DNA of 64,000 nucleotides, taken from the NCBI RefSeq assembly GCF_042431545.1, contig NZ_JBHLYX010000006.1; one strand, given 5' to 3'. The position numbers were made by a program, and so were the translations under genes. Origin of the DNA: Pseudoalteromonas xiamenensis (GTDB lineage Bacteria > Pseudomonadota > Gammaproteobacteria > Enterobacterales > Alteromonadaceae). The notes below the pieces were generated by a model that was not told the origin of the DNA, did no database searches, and saw nothing but the letters and a program-made list of their open reading frames with translations. Positions 9,497 to 18,992 of this stretch are shown here, piece after piece (within the stretch, counting starts at the first letter, position 1; every line of letters starts with the position of its first letter).

Positions 9497-9892
9497 ATGA
9501 ACGAAAATACCTATTCTTCAATTAAAAGTACATTTGATGCGTCAAATGCAGGCACCATTCATTTTGGGCAGGTCATTTCTCAGCTGGTTAGTGCAGGAGT
9601 CGAGTCATACCACGTTGATTATCGCAGCGGCCGTACGACTTATTACATGGCTGACGGAGCAACATATGACTTTCGCTTTGAAAAACCAAAGCACGGAATC
9701 GCGCCGACATTCGATGAGAGTGCAATAAAAGCCGCGATACTTGGGGCTCAACAAGGCTCAGTCATGTATCCGGAGTTTAAATTGCTCTCACAATCGGCAG
9801 GTTGTTCTGCTTACACAGTTTGGATTTCGGGCCGACATGTCGTCTATTTAGGGCGATGTGGCGAAACGCATATCGAACATTTTCCTAAATAA
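9497..9892 (+). CDS. DUF1398 family protein
   Basis: 131 residues from ATG 9497, chosen because a GAGG ribosome-binding site lies 6 nt before it; ATG 9485 would overlap that site. The sequence (SAGVESYHVDYRSGRTTYY near the N-terminus, VYLGRCGETHIEHFP at the end) matches my memory of DUF1398, the family of E. coli phage-derived YbcV. No enzymatic function is established for the family. It is the first gene after the MarR regulator, 30 bp downstream, and probably shares its transcript. Confidence 0.7.
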   Translation: MNENTYSSIKSTFDASNAGTIHFGQVISQLVSAGVESYHVDYRSGRTTYYMADGATYDFRFEKPKHGIAPTFDESAIKAAILGAQQGSVMYPEFKLLSQSAGCSAYTVWISGRHVVYLGRCGETHIEHFPK

Positions 9893-9927
9893 AGTCAATT
9901 AGCTACTTACTAATAGAGGAGATTCAC

Positions 9928-10276
9928 ATGTTAGATCATATTGGGTTGCGGACTGCTGCGTTTGAAAAGAGCAAAAAATTCTTTGTTGCCGCATTAGCCC
10001 CATTGGGATTACTTCCGAAGGTCGAATATGCGGGAGGTGTCGGATTCGCAAAACACGGTTCTCCAACCTTTTGGCTGGCTAAAAGTCCACTATCATTTAG
10101 CATTTACTGCACCAAACAGAGCTGCTGTTGATTCTTTCTATGAGGCTGCGATTGCTGCCGGCGGGCGCGACAATGGTAAGCCTGGCCTCCGGATTGACTA
10201 TCATCCAAGCTACTACGCTGCGTATGTGATAGACGAGGATGGCAACAATATTGAAGCGGTCTGTCACGACGCGTAA
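9928..10276 (+). pseudogene. Frameshifted VOC (glyoxalase/bleomycin-resistance-like) protein
   Basis: ATG 9928 behind a strong AGAGGAG site opens a typical VOC protein (MLDHIGLRTAAFEKSKKFF..). The reading frame is lost near 10080-10095 and resumes in the +1 frame (HLAFTAPNRAAVDSFYEAA ... YVIDEDGNNIEAVC) to the stop at 10274-10276. The combined length of about 115 residues and the final metal-ligand Glu (NNIEAVC) fit a complete single-domain VOC enzyme. A single-base indel explains everything; a sequencing error is the alternative. Confidence 0.8.
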
Positions 10277-10294
10277 AGTTCGGGTGCCAACATT

Positions 10295-10733
10295 ATGAAT
10301 TTTAAATCCATTATTATCGGTGGTTTTTGCCAACAATATTATTGGGGCTTGGAACAGTACTTATGAAATTAAGTATGCGTGAAGGCTCCAGTATACCAAA
10401 TTATTTGGTACAGGTTGGCACCACAGTATTGGTTGTAGGTCTTGTTGGCACTGTTTTTGGCAGTGGTTGGGTCAGCAGTTCAAGAGCACAGTTATTTGCA
10501 ATTTTGATGGGCTCACCTGGGCTATCGCAATTGGGTCTATGGCGTATGCTATCTCGATACTAAATGTACCGGTATCCATCATAGCACCGCTAACTAATTC
10601 GAACGCTTTAGTTGCATTGATTGCTTCGACTTTAATTTTCCGTGAATTGGACTCGCTTAACGGTCCGCGTGTATTCATCGGAAGTTTGTTGATTGTATTA
10701 GGTGCTATCGTAGTTGCAGCTGCAAAAGAGTGA
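10295..10733 (+). pseudogene. Frameshifted EamA/DMT-type small transporter
   Basis: Three overlapping frames together make one protein: MNFKSIIIGGF (from ATG 10295), then LPTILLGLGTVLMKLSMREG... to FAILMG, then LTWAIAIGSMAYAISILNVPVS... to VVAAAKE at 10733. The joins are near 10325 and 10510, so two single-base indels are needed. The reassembled product is about 145 residues with roughly five hydrophobic helices and resembles one EamA repeat of the drug/metabolite transporter superfamily. As it stands it cannot make the full protein. Confidence 0.7.
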
Positions 10734-10803
10734 ATTATGGTCAAATTTGATGAATGTCGAAATCGGAGTTCACCGTACCGCACAGCATTCTAACTAAGGA
10801 ACA

Positions 10804-11058
10804 ATGATGTCTATGACAATCCCGCCTTATACTGAGCTCTACGTGAATGCTATGTCTCTTGACCATCGGAGATGTGGCCTAAGACATTCACTATTATCGC
10901 TTGATGAAGCTATTAATGCCATAAGCGAACTTAAACCAGACACCCCAGTTTTATACGAAAATGTAACTCCGATTCTTCTTGCTTTGCGAGCACTTGAGCA
11001 ACTTAATATTCGGAAAGCAAGGGTTGTGAAGAACGTAAGTTTAAATCAATGTACATAA
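10804..11058 (+). CDS. Small hypothetical protein
   Basis: 84 residues from ATG 10804 with an AAGGA site 3-8 nt upstream. The sequence is rich in Leu and Ala (SLDEAINAISELKPD.., ILLALRALEQLNIRKA) and predicted helical. I do not recognise it. It follows the broken EamA gene by 70 bp and may be the last gene of the MarR-controlled run. Confidence 0.45.
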   Translation: MMSMTIPPYTELYVNAMSLDHRRCGLRHSLLSLDEAINAISELKPDTPVLYENVTPILLALRALEQLNIRKARVVKNVSLNQCT

Positions 11059-11342
11059 TTAGATTGTGTCAATTTTGATATGGTTTCTCTATAAATTGAA
11101 CCATAACAGCACACTAAATTTGTGCAATCTGACGAGGGGATAGGATTTCGAATTTCCACAATCTAGGCATAGCAGAGATTCGCAATCCCTGTTTGAAACC
11201 GAACTGACTGACCGCAATTCGCTCAAAGTCAACTTTCTCAATTGAGGTACTAGCTGCTCTTCAAAACCTTGCATAGCAGTGCGAATGCAGTGAGCTTCTA
11301 AGTCGCGTATATCGCGGCCGATGCTACGGCCGTTTGTTATAT

Positions 11343-11627
11343 TTAGTCATATTTTTTCCAATTATCGACGAGCCATTTACTGACGTTCTTGTGGCTTCTG
11401 ATATCACCAGGGAGATGTTCTTTTATTAACTTTTCAGCCTTTAAGCCAGATGCCTTTTGTTTGATACCATGAGTCTTCGCAAAACGATTAATAAAAGGGA
11501 GCACTTCATAACCTTCGCCTCTATTCAATAATGTACTGTCTGGCTCGCCAGTGACTTTTGGATCATCTGGCTCAATAGCCTCCCAAGAATATGTGTACTT
11601 TAAATCTGATTTTGTAAGTAAGGGCAT
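11343..11627 (-). CDS. Small hypothetical protein
   Basis: 94 residues from ATG 11627, chosen because AAGGAGG lies 6 nt upstream, a near-perfect ribosome-binding site; the longer frame to 11663 has none. The acidic N-terminal part (EAIEPDDPKVTGEPD) is followed by a helical C-terminal part (KNVSKWLVDNWKKYD). It resembles small unknown proteins I associate with Vibrio integron cassettes, but that is memory only. No function can be assigned. Confidence 0.6.
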   Translation of the reverse strand: MPLLTKSDLKYTYSWEAIEPDDPKVTGEPDSTLLNRGEGYEVLPFINRFAKTHGIKQKASGLKAEKLIKEHLPGDIRSHKNVSKWLVDNWKKYD

Positions 11628-11877
11628 GATGCCTCCTTGCTTGATGTGGATGAAATAAAACAATTTAATATCGAACGATAGGGTCGTTTTCCTGACTATG
11701 CGGCAAACTTAGTGATTGTGAACATATCAACAGTATTTCTAGTGAAAGAATGAATGTTCACTTCAAGCTCCGAACAGCCTTAGAGTATGAATCTTTATTT
11801 TTTCAAGGTTGATTTTGTCAGCCAAAATCTCATGTCTTGAGAAGATGTTAGTGTGCTCTTATAAAATACTAACCTCA

Positions 11878-12675
11878 TCAATCAGAGTTTGAGAGTATTG
11901 AACCAGCTAAAATACCACCATCTATATTTAATTCAGAACCGGTGATGTATTTTGCTTCATCTGAAGCGAGCAAAACAGCAAGTGATGCAACTTCTATTGG
12001 TTCACCAAAACGCTTCATTGGTATATCTTGAAGGAAGAACTTGGCTCTAGAATCTCTCTCAGGTCCGGTACCAAGGAACTTTTCCCACATTGGTGTCAAA
12101 ATAGCCGCAGGGTGTATTGAGTTGCATCTAATATCAAGATTCTGCTCTGCACAATAAAGCGCCACAGTCTTAGTATGATTTCTAACCGCAGCTTTACTAG
12201 AAGCATAAGCTGCTGCCGAAGCTACACCAACAATACCTGAACGCGAAGATATATTAACAATAGATCCATGTCCTTTTGCTCTCATCGCTCTGATTGCGTA
12301 CTTACACCCTAAAAATACGCCATCAAGATTGGTTTCATGTACTTTTCGCCATTCTTCTAAAGTCACATTTTCGGGATCATGAACTGAAGCTCCCTCTTCA
12401 AACCCAGTTATACCTGCATTGTTGACAACAATATCCAGAGCTCCATGAAGGTCCTGTATCTGGTTCATTGCAGATATCCAACAGTCTTCGTCACGAACAT
12501 CCAAAAACATAAATTTTGATGAGTTTCCTAACGATTGTTCTAGTAGTTTACCTTGCGTTATGTCAATGTCTGTAACATATACGAAGGCTCCTTCCGAAAC
12601 AAATTTCGCGGAAATTGCTTCACCGATGCCACGTGCTGCGCCCGTAACCAAAGCTACCTTTCCTTCCAATCTCAT
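11878..12675 (-). CDS. SDR-family NAD(P)-dependent oxidoreductase
   Basis: 265 residues with all classical short-chain dehydrogenase marks: the cofactor loop TGAARGIG at residues 11-18, NNAG (about 88-91), catalytic Ser in VNISS, the YASSK Tyr-Lys pair, and the C-terminal GSELNIDGG. An acidic residue after beta-2 (VTDID) favours NAD+ over NADP+. The closest general type is FabG/hydroxysteroid or cyclopentanol dehydrogenase. Start ATG 12675 with AGGA 8 nt upstream. The gene stands alone; the substrate is unknown. Confidence 0.9.
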   Translation of the reverse strand: MRLEGKVALVTGAARGIGEAISAKFVSEGAFVYVTDIDITQGKLLEQSLGNSSKFMFLDVRDEDCWISAMNQIQDLHGALDIVVNNAGITGFEEGASVHDPENVTLEEWRKVHETNLDGVFLGCKYAIRAMRAKGHGSIVNISSRSGIVGVASAAAYASSKAAVRNHTKTVALYCAEQNLDIRCNSIHPAAILTPMWEKFLGTGPERDSRAKFFLQDIPMKRFGEPIEVASLAVLLASDEAKYITGSELNIDGGILAGSILSNSD

Positions 12676-13131
12676 TTTTGTCCTACAACTCCGATTAAAA
12701 TTGTATTTTAAGATTTAGGAGGTGAAACCAAGGTAAAGCCCCAAGAATTATTGGAACTCCATTACTGAATTTGACCTATTTATATTCCCTAAAGTTGAGT
12801 AGACTGTGGCAATTGTTAGCATGATTTTATGTTCAACAACCTAGGTAGGTAAATAGAATGAAATTTGTCGCACAATGGTAGTTGAAATGAAGAACAGGTT
12901 GCGAAGTGAATCTGGGAATAGTGTCTATATTTGCATGCGGCCCCAACAACCTCATTACATAATATAATCTAGGAAAACTTCTGCACTTTTGACGTCAAAA
13001 ACGCATTTGAAAATCTGCTGCATCGAATAGCGAAGAAAGCTTACAAGTATAGCTTTCCTTCATTGAACAATGAGCGCGATTACCCAGTGTTACTTCGTCG
13101 CTAGGTAATTTACAAAGGTCTATTCAAAACA
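12676..13131. other. Intergenic region, nothing recognised
   Basis: 456 AT-rich bases between two minus-strand genes. No open frame, hairpin or repeat that I can support. Confidence 0.5.
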
Positions 13132-13656
13132 TTACTGGCTTAACCAGTCTTTTCGAATAATAGAGAATAAGTTCAAGTCGACCAACTCACCTCTAAAATG
13201 TCTCGCGCTCCTCATTATTCCTTCTTTCTTAAACCCATTTTTGATTAATATGTGTTCTGATTCAGAATTGCCATTTACTGTGACGGCTTGTAACCGACTA
13301 AAAGACGATGACTCAAAGAAAAGTTTTATTAGTAGGTTAAGAGCATCGCTTGCATAACCTTTTCCTCTATTCCCTGAAAAAATCCGATAGTAAACTTCTC
13401 TGCCATTTATATAGTGTGTAGATTTAAAGAATCCAGCCTCTCCAACAATATCGCCATCAAAATTTTCTATTATAAGCTTCCCTGTGAAATCGACCCAAAA
13501 ACCATTTAGTTTGAATTCAGATATGAAACTCGTCCAAGAAGATAAGCTTATTGGCATGTAAAAACCTGCGTCAATAAAATCGTTTGACAATGTGTACAAT
13601 AAGTCCAAATCTTCATTTTTAACATTCCTAATGCAGACTACGTTCCCTTTAATCAT
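13132..13656 (-). CDS. GNAT-family N-acetyltransferase (RimJ/RimL type)
   Basis: 174 residues. The acetyl-CoA pyrophosphate loop is visible as GNRGKGYA (about residues 95-102), followed by the typical helix and the late VNGNSESEHILIKNGFKKEG segment of RimJ/RimL-type enzymes, which acetylate protein N-termini or small amines. The ATG at 13656 is preceded, only 2 nt away, by a run of nine G on the coding strand that must serve as the ribosome-binding site. Length variation in that tract could tune translation. Isolated gene; substrate unknown. Confidence 0.88.
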   Translation of the reverse strand: MIKGNVVCIRNVKNEDLDLLYTLSNDFIDAGFYMPISLSSWTSFISEFKLNGFWVDFTGKLIIENFDGDIVGEAGFFKSTHYINGREVYYRIFSGNRGKGYASDALNLLIKLFFESSSFSRLQAVTVNGNSESEHILIKNGFKKEGIMRSARHFRGELVDLNLFSIIRKDWLSQ

Positions 13657-14239
13657 TTCCCCCCCCCAAAAAAAATAACAACAATAATTAACTATGTGAA
13701 TATCAATTTAAACCAAAAAGTATAACAATGGGTTAAAAACCTTGTTGATATAAAAACTAAAGAATCTAAATAGTTACTTTAAGAATCAACTCAACTTTTT
13801 ATAGCTTGGCATTTTGAATGTTCCAATGAAGATCATCAAATAAAGTGAACAAAGATAATATCGTCCTTGTTAAGCATAATATTTGGATAATGCCCAAACC
13901 ACATTATCAATCTTACACGATAGAAGCTAGCACAGCAGCTGACGCCAAGCAAAACAGTAATGAAACTAATTTGACCAAAACTTTCACTTAAGATTGAAAG
14001 CACACATCAGAACTTCAGCCGCATTCATGAATCTACTAGCACTTGTTGACGTTTAAAATCGACACATGAACATACTTAACTAGTGACGTTAAATAGTGAC
14101 AATACGGACCATTCGATGATGAATATGCGGTTTCAAATTAAACGTTTCACTATTATTCTCTGAGATTTTGCTTGAGTTGTGTTCTGAATCCGCTTGTGTT
14201 CCATACTATCAAATCGGCAGTTCTGAAGACCAAGTTGGC
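13657..14239. other. Homopolymer tracts and otherwise empty region
   Basis: It begins with C9 (13659-13667) followed directly by A8 (13668-13675), read as T8G9 before the GNAT start. The remaining 560 bases hold no recognisable gene or signal. Confidence 0.6.
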
Positions 14240-14243
14240 TTAA

Positions 14244-14830
14244 TTCATCTGAACGAATATTTTGATTACACTTCTGCCTGGCAAATTCAATGAGCTCAAA
14301 CACATTTCGAGTTCTTTAAAACGTTTTAGAAGGTACAAAGGCAAATTGCCTATTAAACCAAGCAAGAGGAATGTGCTGTCATTCATAAATAATATGTGCC
14401 AACTCATCAGGTCACATGCAACCACGGATCTAATTAAGCTAATGAGCCCAAAATTGCGAGGTTGGGCGAATTATTAACGCCACTGAGTGGCAAAGCGAAC
14501 CTTTATCTACATGGGTATCAAATCTTCTGGGCATTGTGGCGGTGGGCGCGACGCCATACACGTAGAAGTATAATGTGGCTTGGCCGAAAATACTTTCAAG
14601 GTTTAAATGGCCTAAGGTTATTTCATAGTTATCAAATGATAAACAATGAAATACAGGTACTCACTCTAACTCAAATTAATAAAACGCCAATCAATAGGCA
14701 CGTTAAGCCCCGAAGTGGCTCGGCCCATTATGATCCAATCTATCAGGAATACCTGGAGAATAGGAAGACCAACAATTACAGACGAGACATGGAGCCAAAC
14801 TGTCTTAACTGCGTTGTGATATTGCTAGGT
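14244..14830 (+). pseudogene. C-terminal remnant of a group II intron reverse transcriptase/maturase
   Basis: The first frame reads KFNELKHISSSLKRFRRYKG...SPKLRGWANY, the maturase thumb region, then hits TAA and TGA within a few codons (about 14475-14488). The protein continues in another frame as YQIFWALWRWARRHTRR...MWLGRKYFQ, the conserved maturase X-domain C-terminus. The reverse-transcriptase domain is absent (5' truncated). Two stops and a frameshift make it dead. The intron domain V lies just downstream. Confidence 0.8.
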
Positions 14831-14857
14831 GACATCAAGTTGCCTTAGTTGAGGCTT

Positions 14858-14891
14858 GAGTCGTATGCGGTGAAAGTTGCGCGTACGGTTC
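14858..14891 (+). ncRNA. Group II intron domain V
   Basis: 34 nt beginning GAGTCGTATGCGG and ending CGTACGGTTC with a GAAA tetraloop: the catalytic hairpin of group II introns. The first stem GAGTCGT pairs with ACGGTTC, including a T-G wobble where the usual C-G occurs. It shows the 3' end of the intron is still present although the 5' part is lost. A short GTGTCG/CGACAC hairpin at 14927-14944 may belong to domain VI. Confidence 0.8.
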
Positions 14892-15183
14892 TTCGGAGGG
14901 TGGCTCTTGGTAACAGGTGTCGTTTATCCGACACTTCACACGAGTGTAATGCCGTTAAGCCTATTCAAATATGGGTGAGCGATAATATAAAGAATGGCGA
15001 GAAACCCCCAACGGCTGCGTTGTGGGAATTATGGCAGGGTTGGTTTACCTATTAAAGGGTGATGAGACAGTGAAAATGATTATGCGATTATTTAGTAATT
15101 GGCAATTAATGGGTGTTTTTGACTCACATTTCACCGAGCTTAGAATAAATTCCCATCAGTCGTTGTGTTGTAAAGGTCGTGAA

Positions 15184-16638
15184 ATGCTTTCAAGTTCACC
15201 TACAAGTATTAAGTTTCTCAAGGGCATGATTATCAGTGTGCTATCAGCACTGTTCGGTATTCTTCTTTTAGGTTTAGTCTTGGGCATTATTGGCAAACTA
15301 GGTGCAGATGTTCACCCTGCCAGATTTCAAGTTCCAGAAAAAGCAAACAGCTACCTATTAAAGAATGTCAACATAGTTCTTTTGGAAGGCGATGGCAGTG
15401 TACAAAGAAATATGGATGTTCAGGTTTTAGATGGCAAAATAGCTAAAATTTCCAGTACTAATACGGCCGAATATTCAGGCAAGTCGTATGACGGAAAAGG
15501 AATGTATATGATGCCAGGCCTAATTGATAGTCATGTACATATTGAGGATAGTTCTTATTTAGGGTTGAGCCTATCTCAAGGAGTTACTACTGTTAGAGGT
15601 ATGCGAGGGAACAGTAATCAACTTCGGTGGCGCAATGAAATTGATTCGAACAAGTGGCTTGGGAGTCGATTCTTCGTTTATAGCCCAATTATAGATGGTA
15701 ATTTTGATCCCTTTCATAAGCAGGTTACGGACGCGTCACAAGCCCAAATATTAGTCAAAAAATACGCAGAAAGTGGGTATGATGGAATCAAACTATACTC
15801 ATCTATGAGCCCTTCAGTTTTCAACGCCATTGTTAAAACGGCTCAAGAAATTGGAATTCCGATTGCCAAACATGGTCCATTACCTGTCCACAGGGAAGAC
15901 ATTTTATCAAATAGCCAAGTAGGTTCTATAGAACACATCGAAAACATTTTTTCTGATTTGTTGCACTACTCCAAAGATCCAGAGAAGCTGAAGGAAGTAA
16001 TCAAGCTTTTGAAAGATGATGGAACTCCTGTTGTCACAACTCTTTCAGTTTACAATGAGTTGACCAAACTATCTTTATACAAAAGGAACTATTTGGATAA
16101 GATTCCCTTTCAATACATGAACGAAGCGCATCGGTCGCTAACTAATATCTTTGGAGTACAAAGGTGGCTGAATTCATCGGACTCTCTTGCTCAAAGAAAC
16201 ACTGATGACTATAACTATCTGAAATTTTTAGCCTATACAATGTATTCTGCAGGAGTTCAGTTAGTTGTTGGGTCGGATTCTGGAGCTCTTATAGGACAAG
16301 CAGGATTTGCCACGCATAGGGAAATGAACATACTAGTTTCTGCAGGGATCCCAGTTATTGATGTACTTAAAAGCGCTACACTAATTCCAGCAAAAATACT
16401 TGGTAAAGAGAATGTTCTCGGTACGATATCGGAAGGCGCCTTTGCTGACTTTATATTAACAGAATCAAACCCTATGCAAAGTATTAGTGCCCTCGCAACA
16501 CCTGTAATAGTTGCTAAGAACGGTATTTTACTAGACAAGGAAGAATTAATCGAATTGGCTGCAAATGCAACGTTGACACAATCGTCTATCTTTACGTATG
16601 CATATTTGTTACTAGAAAGTATTGAGAGACTATTATGA
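15184..16638 (+). CDS. Membrane-anchored amidohydrolase-family protein
   Basis: 484 residues from ATG 15184 (AAAGG a few nt upstream); the frame is open further upstream but only into intron remnant. An N-terminal transmembrane helix lies at about residues 14-38. The metal-dependent hydrolase domain shows the beta-1 metal pair HxH (His117, His119 in DSHVHIED), a Lys in GIKLYS, His in AKHGPL, His in GSIEHIE, and the metal/catalytic Asp in VVGSDSGAL. These are imidazolonepropionase/prolidase-like amidohydrolase marks. It overlaps the next gene by 4 bp, so the two are co-translated. Substrate unknown; a peptide or cyclic amide is possible given the peptidase neighbour. Confidence 0.85.
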   Translation: MLSSSPTSIKFLKGMIISVLSALFGILLLGLVLGIIGKLGADVHPARFQVPEKANSYLLKNVNIVLLEGDGSVQRNMDVQVLDGKIAKISSTNTAEYSGKSYDGKGMYMMPGLIDSHVHIEDSSYLGLSLSQGVTTVRGMRGNSNQLRWRNEIDSNKWLGSRFFVYSPIIDGNFDPFHKQVTDASQAQILVKKYAESGYDGIKLYSSMSPSVFNAIVKTAQEIGIPIAKHGPLPVHREDILSNSQVGSIEHIENIFSDLLHYSKDPEKLKEVIKLLKDDGTPVVTTLSVYNELTKLSLYKRNYLDKIPFQYMNEAHRSLTNIFGVQRWLNSSDSLAQRNTDDYNYLKFLAYTMYSAGVQLVVGSDSGALIGQAGFATHREMNILVSAGIPVIDVLKSATLIPAKILGKENVLGTISEGAFADFILTESNPMQSISALATPVIVAKNGILLDKEELIELAANATLTQSSIFTYAYLLLESIERLL

Positions 16639-17903
16639 TGAAGCTGTGTTCTTTAATAAGCCTAGTTCTGCTTACATTTAGCTCTATTTCGAATGCACTC
16701 ACAAATGATGAAATATCGTTTTGGGAGGGGGATATAGCTCACTTCGAAAAGGAATTAATGAAACGACATTTAAACCTGTTCCATACGCTCTCTAAAGAAG
16801 ATTTTATGGATGAAGTTGACAAAATAAAGCGTAATCTTCCAAGCCTGTCTCATCATGAAGTAGTCATAGAGTTGATGAAGTTAACAAGGAAAGTATCAGA
16901 TGGACACACTAGTGTCCCTCTCTGGAATCAAGAAAAAACATTGTACCCTTTAGAATATAATTATCTCGAAGGACGTTTTATAGTTAGCAAGGCTCCTGAA
17001 AAATACACTAAATTACTTGGGACTGAACTAGTCAGCATTGATAAAGTTGAAACTACAGAAATTTACTCAAAATTTGCAGAAATAGTTCCTTTTGTAGAGA
17101 ATTCAAACTCAGAGAGAATTAGAGTTTCGGAAAATGTAAATAACGCGACTCTTTTGAATTCACTACATATATCGAAAAATATGCAGTTTGCAAACTTCAT
17201 ATTTAGGGAGCCATCAGGAGGACTTACCTCAATTACTATTGACGCTGTTTCTGAGGACGAGCTTCAAAGTATTGAATGGCACGAATTGTCAGTGCTACAC
17301 CCTTCTCGATTTTTTGAGGAGTTAGATTCAGTTCATTCAAGACGTGGATTATGGGCGGGATTTAATAAGGAAAGTAAGACGGCTTACATCAGAATAGATG
17401 ATTATCCAGATTTAAATAATTCCATAGAAACATTTGAGTCAATTAAAACTCAGCTCATTGCAAAGGGTGCTAAAAACCTTGTTATTGATCTGCGAAATTC
17501 GTACGGTGGAGATCTGTATGTTGGCTTACTATGGGCGTCCATTTTATCGAGCATAGATACAATTGATTGGCTTAAAGGGTCGTATACACTTATTAGTAAT
17601 AAAACTTTTTCTGCTGCTATGTCTAATGCCACACAATTTAAAAGACTACTGAACTCAACTTTAGTTGGCCAGCCTACAGGTGCTAGACCAAATGGTTTCC
17701 AAGATTTAGGACATTTTACCTTACCTAACAGCAAGCTCGTAGTTACGTACTCGAAACGCTATTATCGCTTCTCTGATTTTGACGAAAAGTTTGTTTCTCC
17801 CGACATTGAGATTGTAGTTTCAATAGAAGACTTGAGATCTAATCGGGATTCTACCTTGCAGTATCTAATGAGAAAGTTTAAAGAAAAAAACGAGAATCAT
17901 TAA
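16635..17903 (+). CDS. Exported S41-family (tail-specific protease-like) peptidase
   Basis: 422 residues with a signal peptide (MMKLCSLISLVLLTFSSISNA). The C-terminal S41 core shows NLVIDLRNSYGGDLY and a nucleophile Ser326 in NKTFSAAM, then GQPTGARPNGF, the expected order for tail-specific protease/tricorn-core enzymes. The N-terminal region is helical and lacks an obvious PDZ domain, as in several S41 proteins of unknown substrate. It starts inside the stop of the amidohydrolase gene (ATGA overlap). Together they could process a peptide outside the cytoplasm. Confidence 0.8.
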   Translation: MMKLCSLISLVLLTFSSISNALTNDEISFWEGDIAHFEKELMKRHLNLFHTLSKEDFMDEVDKIKRNLPSLSHHEVVIELMKLTRKVSDGHTSVPLWNQEKTLYPLEYNYLEGRFIVSKAPEKYTKLLGTELVSIDKVETTEIYSKFAEIVPFVENSNSERIRVSENVNNATLLNSLHISKNMQFANFIFREPSGGLTSITIDAVSEDELQSIEWHELSVLHPSRFFEELDSVHSRRGLWAGFNKESKTAYIRIDDYPDLNNSIETFESIKTQLIAKGAKNLVIDLRNSYGGDLYVGLLWASILSSIDTIDWLKGSYTLISNKTFSAAMSNATQFKRLLNSTLVGQPTGARPNGFQDLGHFTLPNSKLVVTYSKRYYRFSDFDEKFVSPDIEIVVSIEDLRSNRDSTLQYLMRKFKEKNENH

Positions 17904-17951
17904 TTTTAAATTACTAATTAAACAGTCTAGCTTATTGAAAGGAACTTTCAG

Positions 17952-18554
17952 ATGAAAATTATGCAGACGAATGGTGTACCAACATCTACGTACGTACCTA
18001 AATCAAAAAGGATTGAAAATAATGAAGAATCACTTTCTAGCTCATCAGAATCCCAAGCAAAGGAAGCCAGTAAAGCAAGAAAAGTTGTTGACACATCTGA
18101 AAAATCAGACAAACAAGTAGATCCTTCTTTTTTGCTAGAATCAATAGAAACCATGATCGGAAATAGACTTGGTATTGACAAAAAACAAATTGAAGAGTTG
18201 AAAGAGAAAATAGCTCTGTTGGAAGAGAAAATTTCAAGCTTAAAAGATCCTAATGACCCTAATGTAACTAATGAGTCTCAGATTGCGTCTTATGAGGATA
18301 AGCTAGAGAGTTTGGTTGAACAGCTAGAAAAACTTACAGAGCAGGTTGCTAAAGAACAGATGGAGCGAGAGCTTAGATATACAGTTATTGACGATGTAGA
18401 CGAATCTCGATTTAGGATGAATTCTTCAGAGTTAGACCCGTTAGATTCGATAGGAATAGATGGTGCCCACTTAAATCTGGGGTCAGAGGACAACGATTCC
18501 ATAGTTAACGCTGAATTAAAGAAGGTAAAGCTGACGAAGTTAGACGTTGAATAG
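17952..18554 (+). CDS. Coiled-coil protein of unknown function
   Basis: 200 residues, 49 bp after the S41 peptidase gene and preceded by AAGGAA at 8 nt. There is no signal peptide. The N-terminal 60 residues are Ser/Lys/Glu-rich and look disordered; residues about 70-145 have strong heptads (KQIEELKEKIALLEEKISSL.., YEDKLESLVEQLEKLTEQV) and must form a coiled coil; the C-terminus is acidic. I do not recognise a family. It may belong to the preceding operon, possibly as a protein partner or target. Confidence 0.75.
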   Translation: MKIMQTNGVPTSTYVPKSKRIENNEESLSSSSESQAKEASKARKVVDTSEKSDKQVDPSFLLESIETMIGNRLGIDKKQIEELKEKIALLEEKISSLKDPNDPNVTNESQIASYEDKLESLVEQLEKLTEQVAKEQMERELRYTVIDDVDESRFRMNSSELDPLDSIGIDGAHLNLGSEDNDSIVNAELKKVKLTKLDVE

Positions 18555-18992
18555 TCTGAATTAGAAATACAGCCTACCGGCACCTCAAGTTTATATTATG
18601 GTTTTGATGAAACACAAAGTCGTAACTACCATAGGCACTACTCGTCAAATTGGAATAGCTATTAAAACTAAGAAAATAGCATAACCCGAATCAGACTTCC
18701 TTGGCCTATTAGTGTTGTGAAGTCGATTTTTCTCTACGAAAGTTCGTTACTTCAATCTTATGAAAGCAAAACGAGATTTTCCGGTGTGTTTATAGATCAC
18801 TAAGCATTGAGGGGGGGAAGAACTTATATAGAGTTAAAAATTTTAATACACTTCAGACATTCTAAATCAATGTACTAATCAGAGTTTAATCGTATATTGG
18901 TTGACAAAAAAAATTCATAGGCTATCCATTTAAGTCTGAAGAGGAGCATATAATTGAATCTTCAGTCCTAAGCTTTTGAGGTCTAGAAAACT
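18555..18992. other. Intergenic region before the first response regulator
   Basis: 438 bases. TTGACA at 18901-18906 with an A-rich spacer is a candidate -35 for the downstream regulator, but no convincing -10 follows at 17 bp. An AGAGGAG stretch near 18940 is too far from the start to act as its ribosome site. Nothing else recognised. Confidence 0.35.

Noticed and set aside
11280..11345. Possible integron attC site near CGGCCG-TAGCAT-CGGCCG
   Set aside because: There is a hairpin, but the flanking GTTRRRY/RYYYAAC core pair and a matching second arm are not present.
14131..14160. TTTCAC-TATTA-TTCTCT as another box
   Set aside because: Poor second half-site and no gene behind it.
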